64,000 nt of DNA from Tyzzerella sp. (GTDB lineage: Bacteria; Bacillota; Clostridia; Lachnospirales; Lachnospiraceae): the NCBI GenBank assembly GCA_017465565.1, contig JAFTWA010000045.1:1-64000 (forward strand), given 5' to 3'. Shown one piece after another: positions 8,970 to 17,501 of this stretch. The notes under the pieces are model-generated. The model was not told the origin of the DNA. It saw only the letters and a program-made list of their open reading frames with translations, and did not search any database. Position numbers and translations under genes: made by a program. Position 1 is the first letter of the stretch. Each line of letters begins with the position of its first letter.

Positions 8970-10823
8970 ATGCAAATCGAATTTCTCAGCATCCGAAATT
9001 TTAAATCTATCCGCGAACTTAAAATTCACGACATCGAGAATTCTCTAATCTTAGTAGGGAAGAACAACACTGGTAAGACGGTTGTGCTAGATGCAATTCG
9101 TGCCGTCACGGGCGATTATACTGTTAGGGAAACGGACTTTAACGAGAAAAAACAGAATATTGAGATTTCGATGGTTTTGGACATTACCGAGGAAGATTTG
9201 CACCAGTTTCATGCACATGGAATTGTGAGTCCTTACAAACGCTATGATGCATGGAAACGTGATTTTTGCGAAAAGCTTCCGTCCTATTCGAATGGTCAGC
9301 TTCAGTTTGTCTGTACTATTAATCAGAATCAAGAAATACGCTATCAGGACGGTTACCGCAAAAACAACCGCTATATTCCAGAGATTTTGCCGAAGATTTA
9401 TTTTATCGATACCAGTCGGAATTTAAAACCATTTCAGGAGGATTTGCTCTTGTTCCAGGAATCGGAGCAGCTTGCACGCCTGCGTTCCAGTGAGTGCATG
9501 TTTGACTCGGCAAAAAATTGTAATAAATGTTTTAGCTGTATCGGTCTTATTAACCAGAAGAAGCCTGAGGAACTAAAGCTATATGAAACTGCCCGTCTTT
9601 TGGAGTACAAAATGTACCAGCTGAACCTGAACGGTTTTTCGCAAAAGGTAAATGATAATTATCAAAAGAACGGTGGGCAGGAGGAAATTTTGTATACGCT
9701 GTCTTGCAATCCAGACGAACTGTTTCGCGTGAAAGTGGATGCATGGCATGAGGAACAGCAGCATTTACGGCCGGTAGAGCAGCTTGGAAATGGTATGAAA
9801 AGCATCTACATGCTGTCGCTTTTGGAGACTTATATTGAGGATGAGAAGCGAATTCCAAGCATTATTATCGTAGAATATCCAGAATTGTTTCTGCATCCAT
9901 CGCTGCAGAAAAATGCAAGCCGGATTCTCTATCGGCTTTCTAAGAAGAATCAGGTGATTTTCACCACGCATTCGCCGAACATGGTTGCGAATTTTACCAG
10001 ACGGCAGATTTGCCAGATGATTTTGGATGATGACGGCTATTCTGTCGTTCGCCAAAATGCGGATATCGATGATATTCTGGACGATTTGGGTTACAGCGCG
10101 AATGACTTTTTGAATGTGGATTTTGTGTTTATCGTAGAAGGCAAGCAGGATAAGAGCCGACTTCCGCTGCTTTTAGAAAAGTATTATTCGGAGGTGCACG
10201 ACGAGAAGGGCGATTTGTCCCGCATGGCTATCATCACCACAAACAGCTGTACCAATATCAAAACTTACGCAAACCTAAAGTATATGAATCAGCTTTATTT
10301 GCGCGACCAGTTTTTGATGATTCGTGACGGTGATGGAAAAGACCCAGAGGAGCTGGCTGGCCAGCTTTGTAAATATTATAGCGAACGCAGTAATGAGGAC
10401 ATTGACAAGCTGCCAAGAGTTCGCAGGGAAAATGTGTTGATTTTGAAATATTATTCCTTTGAAAATTATTTCCTAAATCCAAAGGTCATGGCAGAGATTG
10501 GAGTTGTCAAAAGTGAGGAGGATTTTTGGGAGATTTTGTTCTCTAAGTGGAAGCAATATTTACACAGACTATCCAGTGGAGAGCATCTTACGGAAGTATT
10601 GGGTAAGAAAATTGATTCAATTTCCGAATTAAAAGAGCATTTTGAAGAATTTAGGATTTACATGCGGGGACATAACCTGTATGATATCTTTTATGGACGT
10701 TTCCGCAATAATGAAACGGAACTTCTTCGCAAATATTTAGAGTTGGCTCCAAGGGATGACTTTAAAGATATCCTGGATGCGATAGACTCTTTTGCTTTTT
10801 TTGATAGTCGAAAAATAGAATGA
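8970..10823 (+). CDS. OLD-family ATP-dependent endonuclease with Cys4 cluster
   Basis: A 617-residue protein with an N-terminal ABC/SMC-like ATPase and a C-terminal TOPRIM nuclease domain. Walker A is GKNNTGKT (30-37), the signature-like segment QLGNGMKS is at 271-278, Walker B is IIIVEYPE (298-305), the H-loop is THSP (333-336), and the TOPRIM acidic residue is in FIVEGKQD (E390). Between Walker A and the signature lies C176-x7-C184-x2-C187-x2-C190, a possible Zn or Fe-S site not usual for the family. OLD proteins act in DNA repair or phage defence; the Gabija nuclease GajA is one type, but no GajB helicase is adjacent. AAGGAGG supports the start. Confidence 0.85.
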   Translation: MQIEFLSIRNFKSIRELKIHDIENSLILVGKNNTGKTVVLDAIRAVTGDYTVRETDFNEKKQNIEISMVLDITEEDLHQFHAHGIVSPYKRYDAWKRDFCEKLPSYSNGQLQFVCTINQNQEIRYQDGYRKNNRYIPEILPKIYFIDTSRNLKPFQEDLLLFQESEQLARLRSSECMFDSAKNCNKCFSCIGLINQKKPEELKLYETARLLEYKMYQLNLNGFSQKVNDNYQKNGGQEEILYTLSCNPDELFRVKVDAWHEEQQHLRPVEQLGNGMKSIYMLSLLETYIEDEKRIPSIIIVEYPELFLHPSLQKNASRILYRLSKKNQVIFTTHSPNMVANFTRRQICQMILDDDGYSVVRQNADIDDILDDLGYSANDFLNVDFVFIVEGKQDKSRLPLLLEKYYSEVHDEKGDLSRMAIITTNSCTNIKTYANLKYMNQLYLRDQFLMIRDGDGKDPEELAGQLCKYYSERSNEDIDKLPRVRRENVLILKYYSFENYFLNPKVMAEIGVVKSEEDFWEILFSKWKQYLHRLSSGEHLTEVLGKKIDSISELKEHFEEFRIYMRGHNLYDIFYGRFRNNETELLRKYLELAPRDDFKDILDAIDSFAFFDSRKIE

Positions 10824-10837
10824 GATGAGGTGTAACT

Positions 10838-12160
10838 ATGAACAAAAGAGAATCTTTTAGAACGAGATGGGGATTTATTCTTGCATGTATCGGCTCCGCG
10901 GTTGGTATGGGAAATATTTGGATGTTTCCAACCAGAGTATCCCTTTACGGCGGCGGTTCCTTTATTATTCCATATTTTATCTTTGTAATCTTAATTGGTT
11001 CAACCGGAATTATTGGAGAGATGAGCTTTGGACGCGCAACAAAGTCAGGACCGGTAAATGCATTTGGAACTGCCTGTGAAATGAAGGGCAAAAGAAAAAT
11101 AGGGGAAGCAATCGGTTTGATTCCAGTTTTAGGTTCCTTGGCAATGGCAATCGGCTACACAGTTGTTCTTGGCTGGATTGTGAAATATATGGTTGGTGCT
11201 TTTACAGGAACTACATTGGCAGCAAATGATGTGGATGGTTTTAGCGCTGCATTTGGCGGCATGGCTTCTGCATTCGGTAATAATGGCTGGCTCCTTTCGT
11301 CGCTTACTATTGCAATTGTGATTCTGATGCTGGGTATCGGAAGCGGGATTGAAAAAGCGAACAAAATTATGATGCCTTTATTTTATGTATTATTTATCAT
11401 TCTTGGAATTTACGTATTCCTCCAGCCAGGTTCGGCCGATGGATATCGTTACATATTCCGCGTAGACCCAAAGGCGTTAGCAGACCCTACAACATGGATT
11501 TATGCATTAGGCCAGGCATTTTTCTCTTTGTCAATTGCAGGAAATGGAACTCTGATTTACGGTTCTTATCTTTCGGATTCAGAGAATATTCCGGCATCAG
11601 CAGCACGTGTGGCGATTTTTGATACGATGGCGGCGCTCCTTGCGGCTTTCGTAATTATTCCAGCCATGGCAACTGCGGGAACACAATTAAATCAGGGTGG
11701 TCCGGGACTCATGTTTATCTTCCTTCCAAACCTGTTTAAATCTATGCCAGGCGGAACGATTGTTGCTATGATTTTCTTTGTGGCAGTTTTCTTTGCAGGG
11801 ATGACATCCTTGATTAATTTATACGAAGCGCCAATTGCAACGGTGCAGGAAAAGTTTGGATTAAAGCGTGTGCCGGCATGCGCAGTTGTAGGTGTGTTCA
11901 GTGCAGTTGTGGCAACCTGTATCCAAGGTATTGTATCTGGCTGGATGGACGTTTTATCTATCTACATCTGTCCACTAGGAGCAGGCCTTGCGGCAATTAT
12001 GTTCTTCTGGGTTTGTGGAAAGAAATATGTGGAGACACAGGTAAATAAAGGACGGGAAAACCCAATCAGTGATAAATTTTACCCTGCCTGTAAATATATT
12101 TTCTGTCCAGTTTGCTTCTTGGTATTGCTTCTTGGAATTTTTATGGGTGGTATCGGTTAA
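10838..12160 (+). CDS. Sodium-dependent transporter of the SNF (LeuT) family
   Basis: A 440-residue membrane protein of the sodium:neurotransmitter symporter family, which in bacteria takes up amino acids with sodium. The unwound first helix signature GSAVGMGNIWMFPTR appears at residues about 18-32, and GQAFFSLSIAGNGTL matches the conserved helix 6 region. About 11-12 hydrophobic segments are seen, normal for bacterial members. GAGGTG precedes the ATG and the gap from the OLD gene is only 14 bases, so the two may be co-transcribed, although no functional link is known. The substrate cannot be read from sequence. Confidence 0.92.
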   Translation: MNKRESFRTRWGFILACIGSAVGMGNIWMFPTRVSLYGGGSFIIPYFIFVILIGSTGIIGEMSFGRATKSGPVNAFGTACEMKGKRKIGEAIGLIPVLGSLAMAIGYTVVLGWIVKYMVGAFTGTTLAANDVDGFSAAFGGMASAFGNNGWLLSSLTIAIVILMLGIGSGIEKANKIMMPLFYVLFIILGIYVFLQPGSADGYRYIFRVDPKALADPTTWIYALGQAFFSLSIAGNGTLIYGSYLSDSENIPASAARVAIFDTMAALLAAFVIIPAMATAGTQLNQGGPGLMFIFLPNLFKSMPGGTIVAMIFFVAVFFAGMTSLINLYEAPIATVQEKFGLKRVPACAVVGVFSAVVATCIQGIVSGWMDVLSIYICPLGAGLAAIMFFWVCGKKYVETQVNKGRENPISDKFYPACKYIFCPVCFLVLLLGIFMGGIG

Positions 12161-12174
12161 AAACAATAGTTATA

Positions 12175-12203
12175 TTGCATAATAAAAAGTCTTATGATAT
12201 ACT
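12175..12203 (+). promoter_or_regulatory. SigA-type promoter for the phosphoribosyltransferase-like gene
   Basis: TTGCAT (12175-12180), a 17-base spacer and TATACT (12198-12203) with TGA just before it (extended -10) form a strong housekeeping promoter about 45 bases before the start codon. Confidence 0.75.
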
Positions 12204-12247
12204 GAACCTAGTAAAAATTCACAAAAGTGATATAAAGGAGGATGCAT

Positions 12248-12889
12248 ATGGATGAAAGATTAGTGGACCTTCGCTCAACGAAGAACCCAAAAGCACGAAT
12301 CAAAATTTTGAAAGGTCACTTTGCTACCAGCAACTCTCATATCAATACATACATCGATATGTCGACGGTAAAGGTTAGACATAACAACTGTAGAGAGACA
12401 GCAAAAGTTTTAGCAGAAGAATATTCACATACAGTATATGTAGATACTATTGTATGTTTGGAAGAGACAGACACAATTGGAACATTTATGGCAGAACAGC
12501 TGGCAGACACTAGTAGACAGTCATTAAGCCACGGCAATAATATTTCCATTGTTTCCCCTGAATATCATCAAAATGGATTAATCCTATTCCGTGATAATGT
12601 GCAGCGAATGATTAGGAACAAACAAGTACTGATTCTGGCACCATCTATCACAACTGGGAAATCAGTGAAACGTGCAATCGAAGCAGTTTTATACTACGGT
12701 GGTACAGTTTGCGGAATTTGTTCCGTTTTCAGTTCCATCAATAAGATAAATGGACTTGAAGTTAAGACAATCTTTACCAGCAGGGATATTCCAGATTACC
12801 GTGCATACGCACCAAACGAATGTCCATTGTGTAAAGAAGGCAAGAGAATCGAAGCGATTGTAAATAGCTACGGATATTCAGAATTATAG
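12248..12889 (+). CDS. Phosphoribosyltransferase-like protein with altered PRPP loop
   Basis: A 213-residue protein with a type I phosphoribosyltransferase fold of the orotate PRTase kind. The region that should carry the PRPP signature (hydrophobic strand, two acidic residues, then a TTG loop) reads VLILAPSITTGKS: the TTGKS loop is kept but the acidic pair is replaced by Ala-Pro. The C-terminus has CPLCKEG, a CxxC pair. The ATG at 12248 lies 6 bases after AAAGGAGG; the in-frame ATG at 12242 touches the ribosome site and is rejected. A strong promoter and a terminator frame it as a single gene. Function is uncertain: enzyme, or a PRPP- or purine-responsive protein that no longer catalyses. 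Confidence 0.75.
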   Translation: MDERLVDLRSTKNPKARIKILKGHFATSNSHINTYIDMSTVKVRHNNCRETAKVLAEEYSHTVYVDTIVCLEETDTIGTFMAEQLADTSRQSLSHGNNISIVSPEYHQNGLILFRDNVQRMIRNKQVLILAPSITTGKSVKRAIEAVLYYGGTVCGICSVFSSINKINGLEVKTIFTSRDIPDYRAYAPNECPLCKEGKRIEAIVNSYGYSEL

Positions 12890-12906
12890 ACATATGAAGA
12901 TAAGGG

Positions 12907-12942
12907 AGCACATCTCAGAAATTGGGATGTGCTTTTTATTTT
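12907..12942 (+). terminator. Intrinsic terminator
   Basis: AGCACATC (12907-12914) pairs with GATGTGCT (12926-12933) followed by TTTTTATTTTT, 17 bases after the phosphoribosyltransferase-like gene. Confidence 0.88.
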
Positions 12943-13020
12943 TATAACTAGCAATTTGGAAGAAAATGGATTAAGATAGAAAATATTAAGGAATATACGA
13001 ATGAAAAGGAGATTCTCAAA

Positions 13021-14223
13021 ATGCAAGTGATTTTTCTTGTAATTGTTTTTCTTACAATTATCGGTTTGATGACACTTAAGCGTCCACTATATCAGGCAAT
13101 TTTAGGCGGCTTAGTGGTCACAATTTTATTATATAAAATACCATTAACGGAGGCGGCCGGCAAAACAGTTTCAGTTCTTACAAACTGGTCGTCCCTGTCA
13201 GTTTTGGTGACCTTTTATTTGATTACATTTCTGCAGAGAGTATTGGAAGCGCGTGACCAATTGAAGCTGGCGCAGGCGGACCTGAATGGAATCTTCCACA
13301 ACCGTAGAATCAACACCGCAGGCTCAGCTATTTTCATCGGGTTACTGCCAGCGGCGGCAGCCATGGCATTATGCAGTCAAATTGTAAAGGATGCCACAGA
13401 CGGGTACCTCAACAAAAAGGAACAGGCTTTTGTGACAAGCTGGGTTCGACACATCCCGGAAAGTATACTTCCAACGTACACAGGCGTTTTGCTTATGCTG
13501 AACCTGTCAGGTGTAGAAGTATCAGCATTTGTAATGGGAATGATTGTACCGGTGATCGTGTTAATGCTGCTTGGATATGTGACTTGTCTCCGTAAGATTC
13601 CAAAAGACCCGGGAACGCCGAAAAGTGAAAATAGAAAACAAGATGCCATCAATCTTTTCAAGCATTTGTGGTCACTGATTCTGATAGTAGTATTGATTCT
13701 AGTGGTAAAATTGGAAGTTGTCTGGGCGGTTCTGATTGTAAATGTTCTCTGCCTTTTTGTATATCGCATTAAGATTGATGAGCTGAAGAAAATTGTTGTC
13801 TCTGCGGTTGAGAAACGATTGCTCTTTAATACATTTCTTGTATTAGTATTGAAAGAATTTATCGCGCATACGGGAGTTTTGGAAATCCTGCCAGAGATGA
13901 TGCAGTCACTTCCACTTCCTACATATCTCATATTTGCGCTGCTGTTTTTCATCGTGACAGTCATCAGTGGTTCCTCAGGAGCCATTGCCATGGGCGCGCC
14001 ACTTGCATTTGCGGCGATGCCGGCAACTATGCCGCTTGCAGTATATTTGATGTCTATCACCCATGCGGCAAGCCAGGTGGGACTGACACATATGTGTCTT
14101 GTGGTGGCAGCAGAATATTTTGATGTAACCTTCGGGGAGTTGGTGAAGAAAACGCTGCCAGTTGCGATAGTGTTCTGCGCACTGATGACAGTATATTACA
14201 ATGTACTGATGATGATATTTTAA
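13021..14223 (+). CDS. DUF401-family permease-like membrane protein
   Basis: A 400-residue, highly hydrophobic protein with about 10 membrane segments. It matches the DUF401 family (related to GntP/DctM-type ion transporters) in overall pattern, with a conserved GLLPAAAAMALCSQIV loop in the first half and SGSSGAIAMGAPLAF in the second, which look like paired re-entrant segments of an inverted-repeat transporter. AAAAGGAGATTCTCAAA ATG supports the start. Substrate is unknown; no enzyme neighbour gives a hint. A terminator lies about 50 bases downstream. Confidence 0.75.
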   Translation: MQVIFLVIVFLTIIGLMTLKRPLYQAILGGLVVTILLYKIPLTEAAGKTVSVLTNWSSLSVLVTFYLITFLQRVLEARDQLKLAQADLNGIFHNRRINTAGSAIFIGLLPAAAAMALCSQIVKDATDGYLNKKEQAFVTSWVRHIPESILPTYTGVLLMLNLSGVEVSAFVMGMIVPVIVLMLLGYVTCLRKIPKDPGTPKSENRKQDAINLFKHLWSLILIVVLILVVKLEVVWAVLIVNVLCLFVYRIKIDELKKIVVSAVEKRLLFNTFLVLVLKEFIAHTGVLEILPEMMQSLPLPTYLIFALLFFIVTVISGSSGAIAMGAPLAFAAMPATMPLAVYLMSITHAASQVGLTHMCLVVAAEYFDVTFGELVKKTLPVAIVFCALMTVYYNVLMMIF

Positions 14224-14272
14224 ATAAATTATTTACACGGAGGCGTGAGGATATTTCTAGATTTACACATAT

Positions 14273-14307
14273 AAAAGCACATTCCCATGGTGAATGTGCT
14301 TTTTTTG
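14273..14307 (+). terminator. Intrinsic terminator after the DUF401 gene
   Basis: AAAAGCACATTC (14273-14284) pairs with GAATGTGCTTTT (14292-14303) and continues into a T run. Confidence 0.88.
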
Positions 14308-14358
14308 ACCGTTTTTTCATATATATTAGTAATATTTTAAATATGGAGAAATGTGAAA

Positions 14359-14832
14359 ATGAAAAAGAATAAGGGATTGTTGTTAAAATGTATTGCGATT
14401 CCGCTCCTTGTAGGTGCTTTGGCGTCGTTGTTGTCGGGTGGTGGAATGGAAATGTTTGAGACTTTAAATAAGCCGCCACTTTCACCGCCAGGTTGGCTCT
14501 TTCCGATTGTATGGACAATTTTATACATACTGATGGGGATTAGTTCTTATCTAATCATTGTGTCTGATGCAGAGGAGAAGGAAAAATACGAAGCACTCGT
14601 TTTGTATGGTTATCAGCTTGTAGTAAATTTCCTTTGGCCGACGTTCTTCTTTAACTTTCAATGGTATCTGTTTTCGCTTGCGTGGCTGGTACTCTTGTGG
14701 GTGTTAGTGCTGCTTATGATTGAAAAGTTCTGGGGAATCGATAAAAGGGCAGCGTGGCTGAACATTCCGTATTTGGTATGGCTGACATTTGCTGCGTATC
14801 TGAATGCGGGGATATGGTGGTTAAATAGGTGA
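14359..14832 (+). CDS. tspO: TspO/MBR family membrane protein
   Basis: A 157-residue protein with five membrane helices of the translocator/peripheral benzodiazepine receptor family, which bind porphyrins and related ligands and are tied to oxidative or tetrapyrrole stress. Visible family features are LNKPPLSPPGWLFPIVWTILYILMG-type sequence in the first third (given here only in part: KPPLSPPGWLFPIVWT), NFLWPTFFF, and the C-terminal WLTFAAYLNAGIWWLN. The ATG at 14359 sits 9 bases after GGAGA; the GTG at 14353 is only 3 bases from it and is less likely. A convergent terminator separates it from the aldo/keto reductase gene. Confidence 0.92.
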   Translation: MKKNKGLLLKCIAIPLLVGALASLLSGGGMEMFETLNKPPLSPPGWLFPIVWTILYILMGISSYLIIVSDAEEKEKYEALVLYGYQLVVNFLWPTFFFNFQWYLFSLAWLVLLWVLVLLMIEKFWGIDKRAAWLNIPYLVWLTFAAYLNAGIWWLNR

Positions 14833-14845
14833 TTTTTTATGTAAA

Positions 14846-14890
14846 AAGCATGCCTCTTGAATATTATTCTGAGAGGCATGCTTCATTTTA
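14846..14890. terminator. Bidirectional terminator between tspO and the aldo/keto reductase
   Basis: AAGCATGCCTCT (14846-14857) and AGAGGCATGCTT (14872-14883) form a perfect 12-bp stem; T-rich sequence lies on both outer sides (ATTTTACG to the right, TTTTTATG to the left read on the opposite strand), fitting a shared terminator for convergent genes. Confidence 0.85.
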
Positions 14891-14908
14891 CGTTTTGAGT
14901 GGGGTATT

Positions 14909-16087
14909 TTAGAACGCTTTGAATAATTTTACTATTTTTCGTACGATTTTATAGAGTGGTCCTTCTAATTCATTTGCGGCATTCTTCAATTCCTTTCGAA
15001 TCTCAATGTGTTGTGGACAATGCTTTTCACACTTGCCACACTGTACACAGTTTGATGCGGCAGTTGAGTTCTTGCGAAGTGCCGTGCACATCATGTAATC
15101 AAAAAATCCACCGTACTTGCTTTCCGTAAATCTGCGATTGTATGCAGAAAATGTTCCTGGAATGTCTACGTTTTTCGGACAAGGCATGCAGTAGCCGCAG
15201 CCAGTACAGCCGACCTTCATCTTTGAGTTAATCGCCTTTACAACATTCTGAAGCATTTCTTCTTCTTTCTTGCCAAGTTCGCCGACGGTTACAGTTGAAG
15301 CAGTCTCAATATTATCCAAAACCATTTCCATGGAATTCATACCCGATAAAACACAGGTCACTTCTGGCTGATTCCAAAGCCAACGGAATGCCCACTGTGC
15401 AGGCGTGTGCTTGATAGGATAATTTTCGAAAATGCGAGTTGCTTCCTCTGGAAGGAGATTTACCAGCTTGCCACCGCGGAGTGGTTCCATAATAATAACT
15501 GGAAGTCCTTTACCGTGAGCGTGGTTCAGGCCTTTGCGCCCTGCCTGAGAGTGCTCATCCATGTAGTTGTACTGAATCTGGCAGAAATCCCAGTCGTAGG
15601 CATCAATCAATTGGCAGAACATATCCGAATTCCCATGATAAGAAAAGCCAATCTGGCGAATTTCACCAGTCTTCTTCTTGTTCGCAATCCATTCCTCAAT
15701 GCCAAGCGATTTCAAGCGCTCCCATGTATCAATGTCAGTTAACATATGCATCAAATAATAGTCGATGTGGTCCGTTCGTAGACGCACTAATTCTTCAGCA
15801 AAAAGTTTATCTAACGTGCCCGCGCTCTTAATCAAATAGTGAGGGAGTTTCGTCGCAATGTAAACCTGGTCGCGCAGGTTATTCTTTTCTAAAATCTCAC
15901 CGAGGGTGGCTTCGCTGCCTGGGTAGACATAGGCAGTGTCAAAATAGTTGACGCCTGACTCAATGGCAGTGAGGATTTCACGTTCCGTTTCGGTGAAGTT
16001 GATCTTGCCAGCGGAGCGTGGGAAACGCATGCAGCCGAAGCCGAGGATGGAGATGGGGTTGTGGTATTTGTCATGACGGTAGTTCAT
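14909..16087 (-). CDS. Aldo/keto reductase with C-terminal 4Fe-4S ferredoxin domain
   Basis: A 392-residue fusion. Residues 1-270 form an aldo/keto reductase TIM barrel with the tetrad Asp and Tyr in FDTAYVYPGSE (about 49-59) and Lys in YIATKLPHY. The C-terminus carries two cysteine clusters, CTGCGYCMPCPKNVDIP and CVQCGKCEKHCPQHIEI, for two 4Fe-4S centres, so electrons probably come from or go to an iron-sulphur relay rather than only NADPH. Such fusions are common in anaerobic Clostridia; substrates are unknown. CAGGAGG supports the start. A paralogue lies at 23504. Confidence 0.93.
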   Translation of the reverse strand: MNYRHDKYHNPISILGFGCMRFPRSAGKINFTETEREILTAIESGVNYFDTAYVYPGSEATLGEILEKNNLRDQVYIATKLPHYLIKSAGTLDKLFAEELVRLRTDHIDYYLMHMLTDIDTWERLKSLGIEEWIANKKKTGEIRQIGFSYHGNSDMFCQLIDAYDWDFCQIQYNYMDEHSQAGRKGLNHAHGKGLPVIIMEPLRGGKLVNLLPEEATRIFENYPIKHTPAQWAFRWLWNQPEVTCVLSGMNSMEMVLDNIETASTVTVGELGKKEEEMLQNVVKAINSKMKVGCTGCGYCMPCPKNVDIPGTFSAYNRRFTESKYGGFFDYMMCTALRKNSTAASNCVQCGKCEKHCPQHIEIRKELKNAANELEGPLYKIVRKIVKLFKAF

Positions 16088-16117
16088 GGTGGCCTCCTGA
16101 AAAGTGTTTATAAGGAT

Positions 16118-16146
16118 AGTATAATGGATAAAGGGAGATGGGGCAA
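16118..16146 (-). promoter_or_regulatory. SigA-type promoter for the aldo/keto reductase
   Basis: On the minus strand TTGCCC (16146-16141), a 17-base spacer and TATACT (16123-16118) form a good housekeeping promoter about 30 bases before the start codon at 16087. Confidence 0.65.
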
Positions 16147-16293
16147 ATGGAATTTGGGGAGGGACTTGCTGAATGAGTTGTTCTTCCGCAAAAAGTCAAA
16201 AACAAATTGATATTTTGCGGAAGATAATGCATAATCTGCGTAAAGGGCTTCAAATTGGCACTACAGAAATTATTAAAAGAAGGTGTAATAGTT

Positions 16294-17130
16294 GTGAGTA
16301 GAGATGACAATGTACAGATGTTTCAAGATACAGAAAGAATGTGTGAGGAAAATGGTAAATTAAAAGCTGCTATCAGAAAATCGATCTCACATCAGAAACT
16401 AATATTGGAAAATGACGCGATTTCCGAGATTGATAAAAAGAGATACGAGGAGCCTGCACAGGTTATTGTATCGAAGAAAAGAAGTTATGAGGCGGCATCT
16501 GCCTACAAAAATCAAAATGTATGTGTACATAATTTCGCATCGGCATCCAATCCTGGTGGCGGTGTTACACACGGTGCAAGTGCGCAAGAAGAATGTTTGT
16601 GCCGATGCTCTGATTTATATTTCTGTTTGAATACACCGAAAATGTGGAACGGGTTTTATAAACCACATAGAATTGCCAAGAATCCGATTCATAATGATGA
16701 CATTATCTATACGCCGGATGTTGTTGTATTTAAGACAGACACGGCTAGTCCCCAATTAATGGAAGAATCCGATTGGTACAATGTAAATGTACTCACATGT
16801 GCAGCACCAAATCTCAGAGAACGTCCAAGTAATATGTTTAATTCGGGAGATGGAGATAAATGCATTAAAATATCAGACGATGAACTAATGGAAATTCATG
16901 AAAAGAGACTTGGAAGAATTCTGGATATTGCCGCCAATGAAAAAAACGACGTTGTTATTCTCGGAGCATTTGGATGTGGCGCCTTTTCAAATAATCCGAC
17001 AGTAGTTGCGAAGGCTGCGAAAAATGTGATTGAGGAATATAAATATACATTTAAGACGATTGAGTTTGCGGTGTATTGCAGTCCGAGAGATGAGCGGAAT
17101 TATACCATTTTTAAGAAAACCTTTTCTTAA
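16294..17130 (+). CDS. PARG-like macrodomain protein, TIGR02452 type
   Basis: A 278-residue protein of the bacterial poly(ADP-ribose) glycohydrolase-like family. The signature NPGGGVTHGASAQEECLCR near residues 85-103 contains the PARG-type GGG-x(6-8)-QEE catalytic motif, and GAFGCGAFSNNP near the C-terminus is the conserved phosphate-binding loop of macrodomains. It would remove ADP-ribose from proteins or nucleic acid. A GTG at 16294 lies about 8 bases after AAGAAGGTG and gives a normal N-terminus; the in-frame reading from 16255 has no ribosome site. It sits directly before the restriction-modification locus, a common kind of neighbourhood for ADP-ribose hydrolases. Confidence 0.88.
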   Translation: MSRDDNVQMFQDTERMCEENGKLKAAIRKSISHQKLILENDAISEIDKKRYEEPAQVIVSKKRSYEAASAYKNQNVCVHNFASASNPGGGVTHGASAQEECLCRCSDLYFCLNTPKMWNGFYKPHRIAKNPIHNDDIIYTPDVVVFKTDTASPQLMEESDWYNVNVLTCAAPNLRERPSNMFNSGDGDKCIKISDDELMEIHEKRLGRILDIAANEKNDVVILGAFGCGAFSNNPTVVAKAAKNVIEEYKYTFKTIEFAVYCSPRDERNYTIFKKTFS

Positions 17131-17259
17131 ATAATAATCGTCAAAAGGTAAAAAGTAAGCACTCTTTTATTGAGCACTTACGGAATAGCGGGTATTCAAT
17201 GTAAGTTTTAGAGTTATTTCTGCATTCTGGATCTAAGAACCTGTTTGCCGGACAAAGTA

Positions 17260-17288
17260 TTGACAATGTACTACAATACACATAAAAT
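17260..17288 (+). promoter_or_regulatory. Promoter with embedded TGTAcTACA palindrome for the R-M locus
   Basis: TTGACA (17260-17265), a 17-base spacer and TAAAAT (17283-17288) precede the RHH gene by about 20 bases. Between them TGTACTACA is an odd palindrome of the size expected for an RHH dimer. Autoregulation by the RHH protein is inferred, not shown. Confidence 0.65.
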
Positions 17289-17309
17289 ATAATTGGAGGT
17301 AAGCATATC

Positions 17310-17501
17310 ATGAAAAAGACAACGTCAATAAGTATTCGTGTAAGCGAAGATGAATTAGAAAAATTAAAAAAAGCAGCAAGGTTGGAAGCCTATTCTTCTT
17401 ATAGTGAATTTGTAAGACGCACATCTTTAATAGAGGCTTCAAGAATCATCAAAGAGAATGGCGAAGAACTAGAAAGAGAGGGAAAATACAATGAATCATA
17501 G
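17310..17501 (+). CDS. Ribbon-helix-helix (antitoxin-like) regulator of the R-M locus
   Basis: A 63-residue protein with a typical RHH beginning: TTSISIRVSEDELEKLKKAA (about 4-23) forms the beta strand and first helix, and SSYSEFVRRTSLIEA the second helix. The C-terminal 15 residues are acidic (ENGEELEREGKYNES), as in antitoxins. Its stop overlaps the start of the DNA methyltransferase by 11 bases, so it is coupled to the R-M operon rather than to a toxin. Likely role: repressor or timing control, in place of the helix-turn-helix C protein found in many R-M systems. GGAGGTAAGCATATC precedes the ATG. Confidence 0.8.
   Translation: MKKTTSISIRVSEDELEKLKKAARLEAYSSYSEFVRRTSLIEASRIIKENGEELEREGKYNES

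Noticed and set aside
8970-10823. Gabija defence system
   Set aside because: The OLD nuclease resembles GajA in outline, but the next gene is a SNF transporter; the only UvrD-like protein in the window (56392) is HelD-type and 45 kb away.
13377-14060. Antisense reading frame across the DUF401 gene
   Set aside because: Ser/Thr/Ile-rich shadow of membrane-helix codons on the other strand; no family resemblance.
17310-17501. Toxin-antitoxin pair
   Set aside because: The RHH protein is antitoxin-like, but the overlapping partner is a clear C5 methyltransferase with all motifs, not a toxin.
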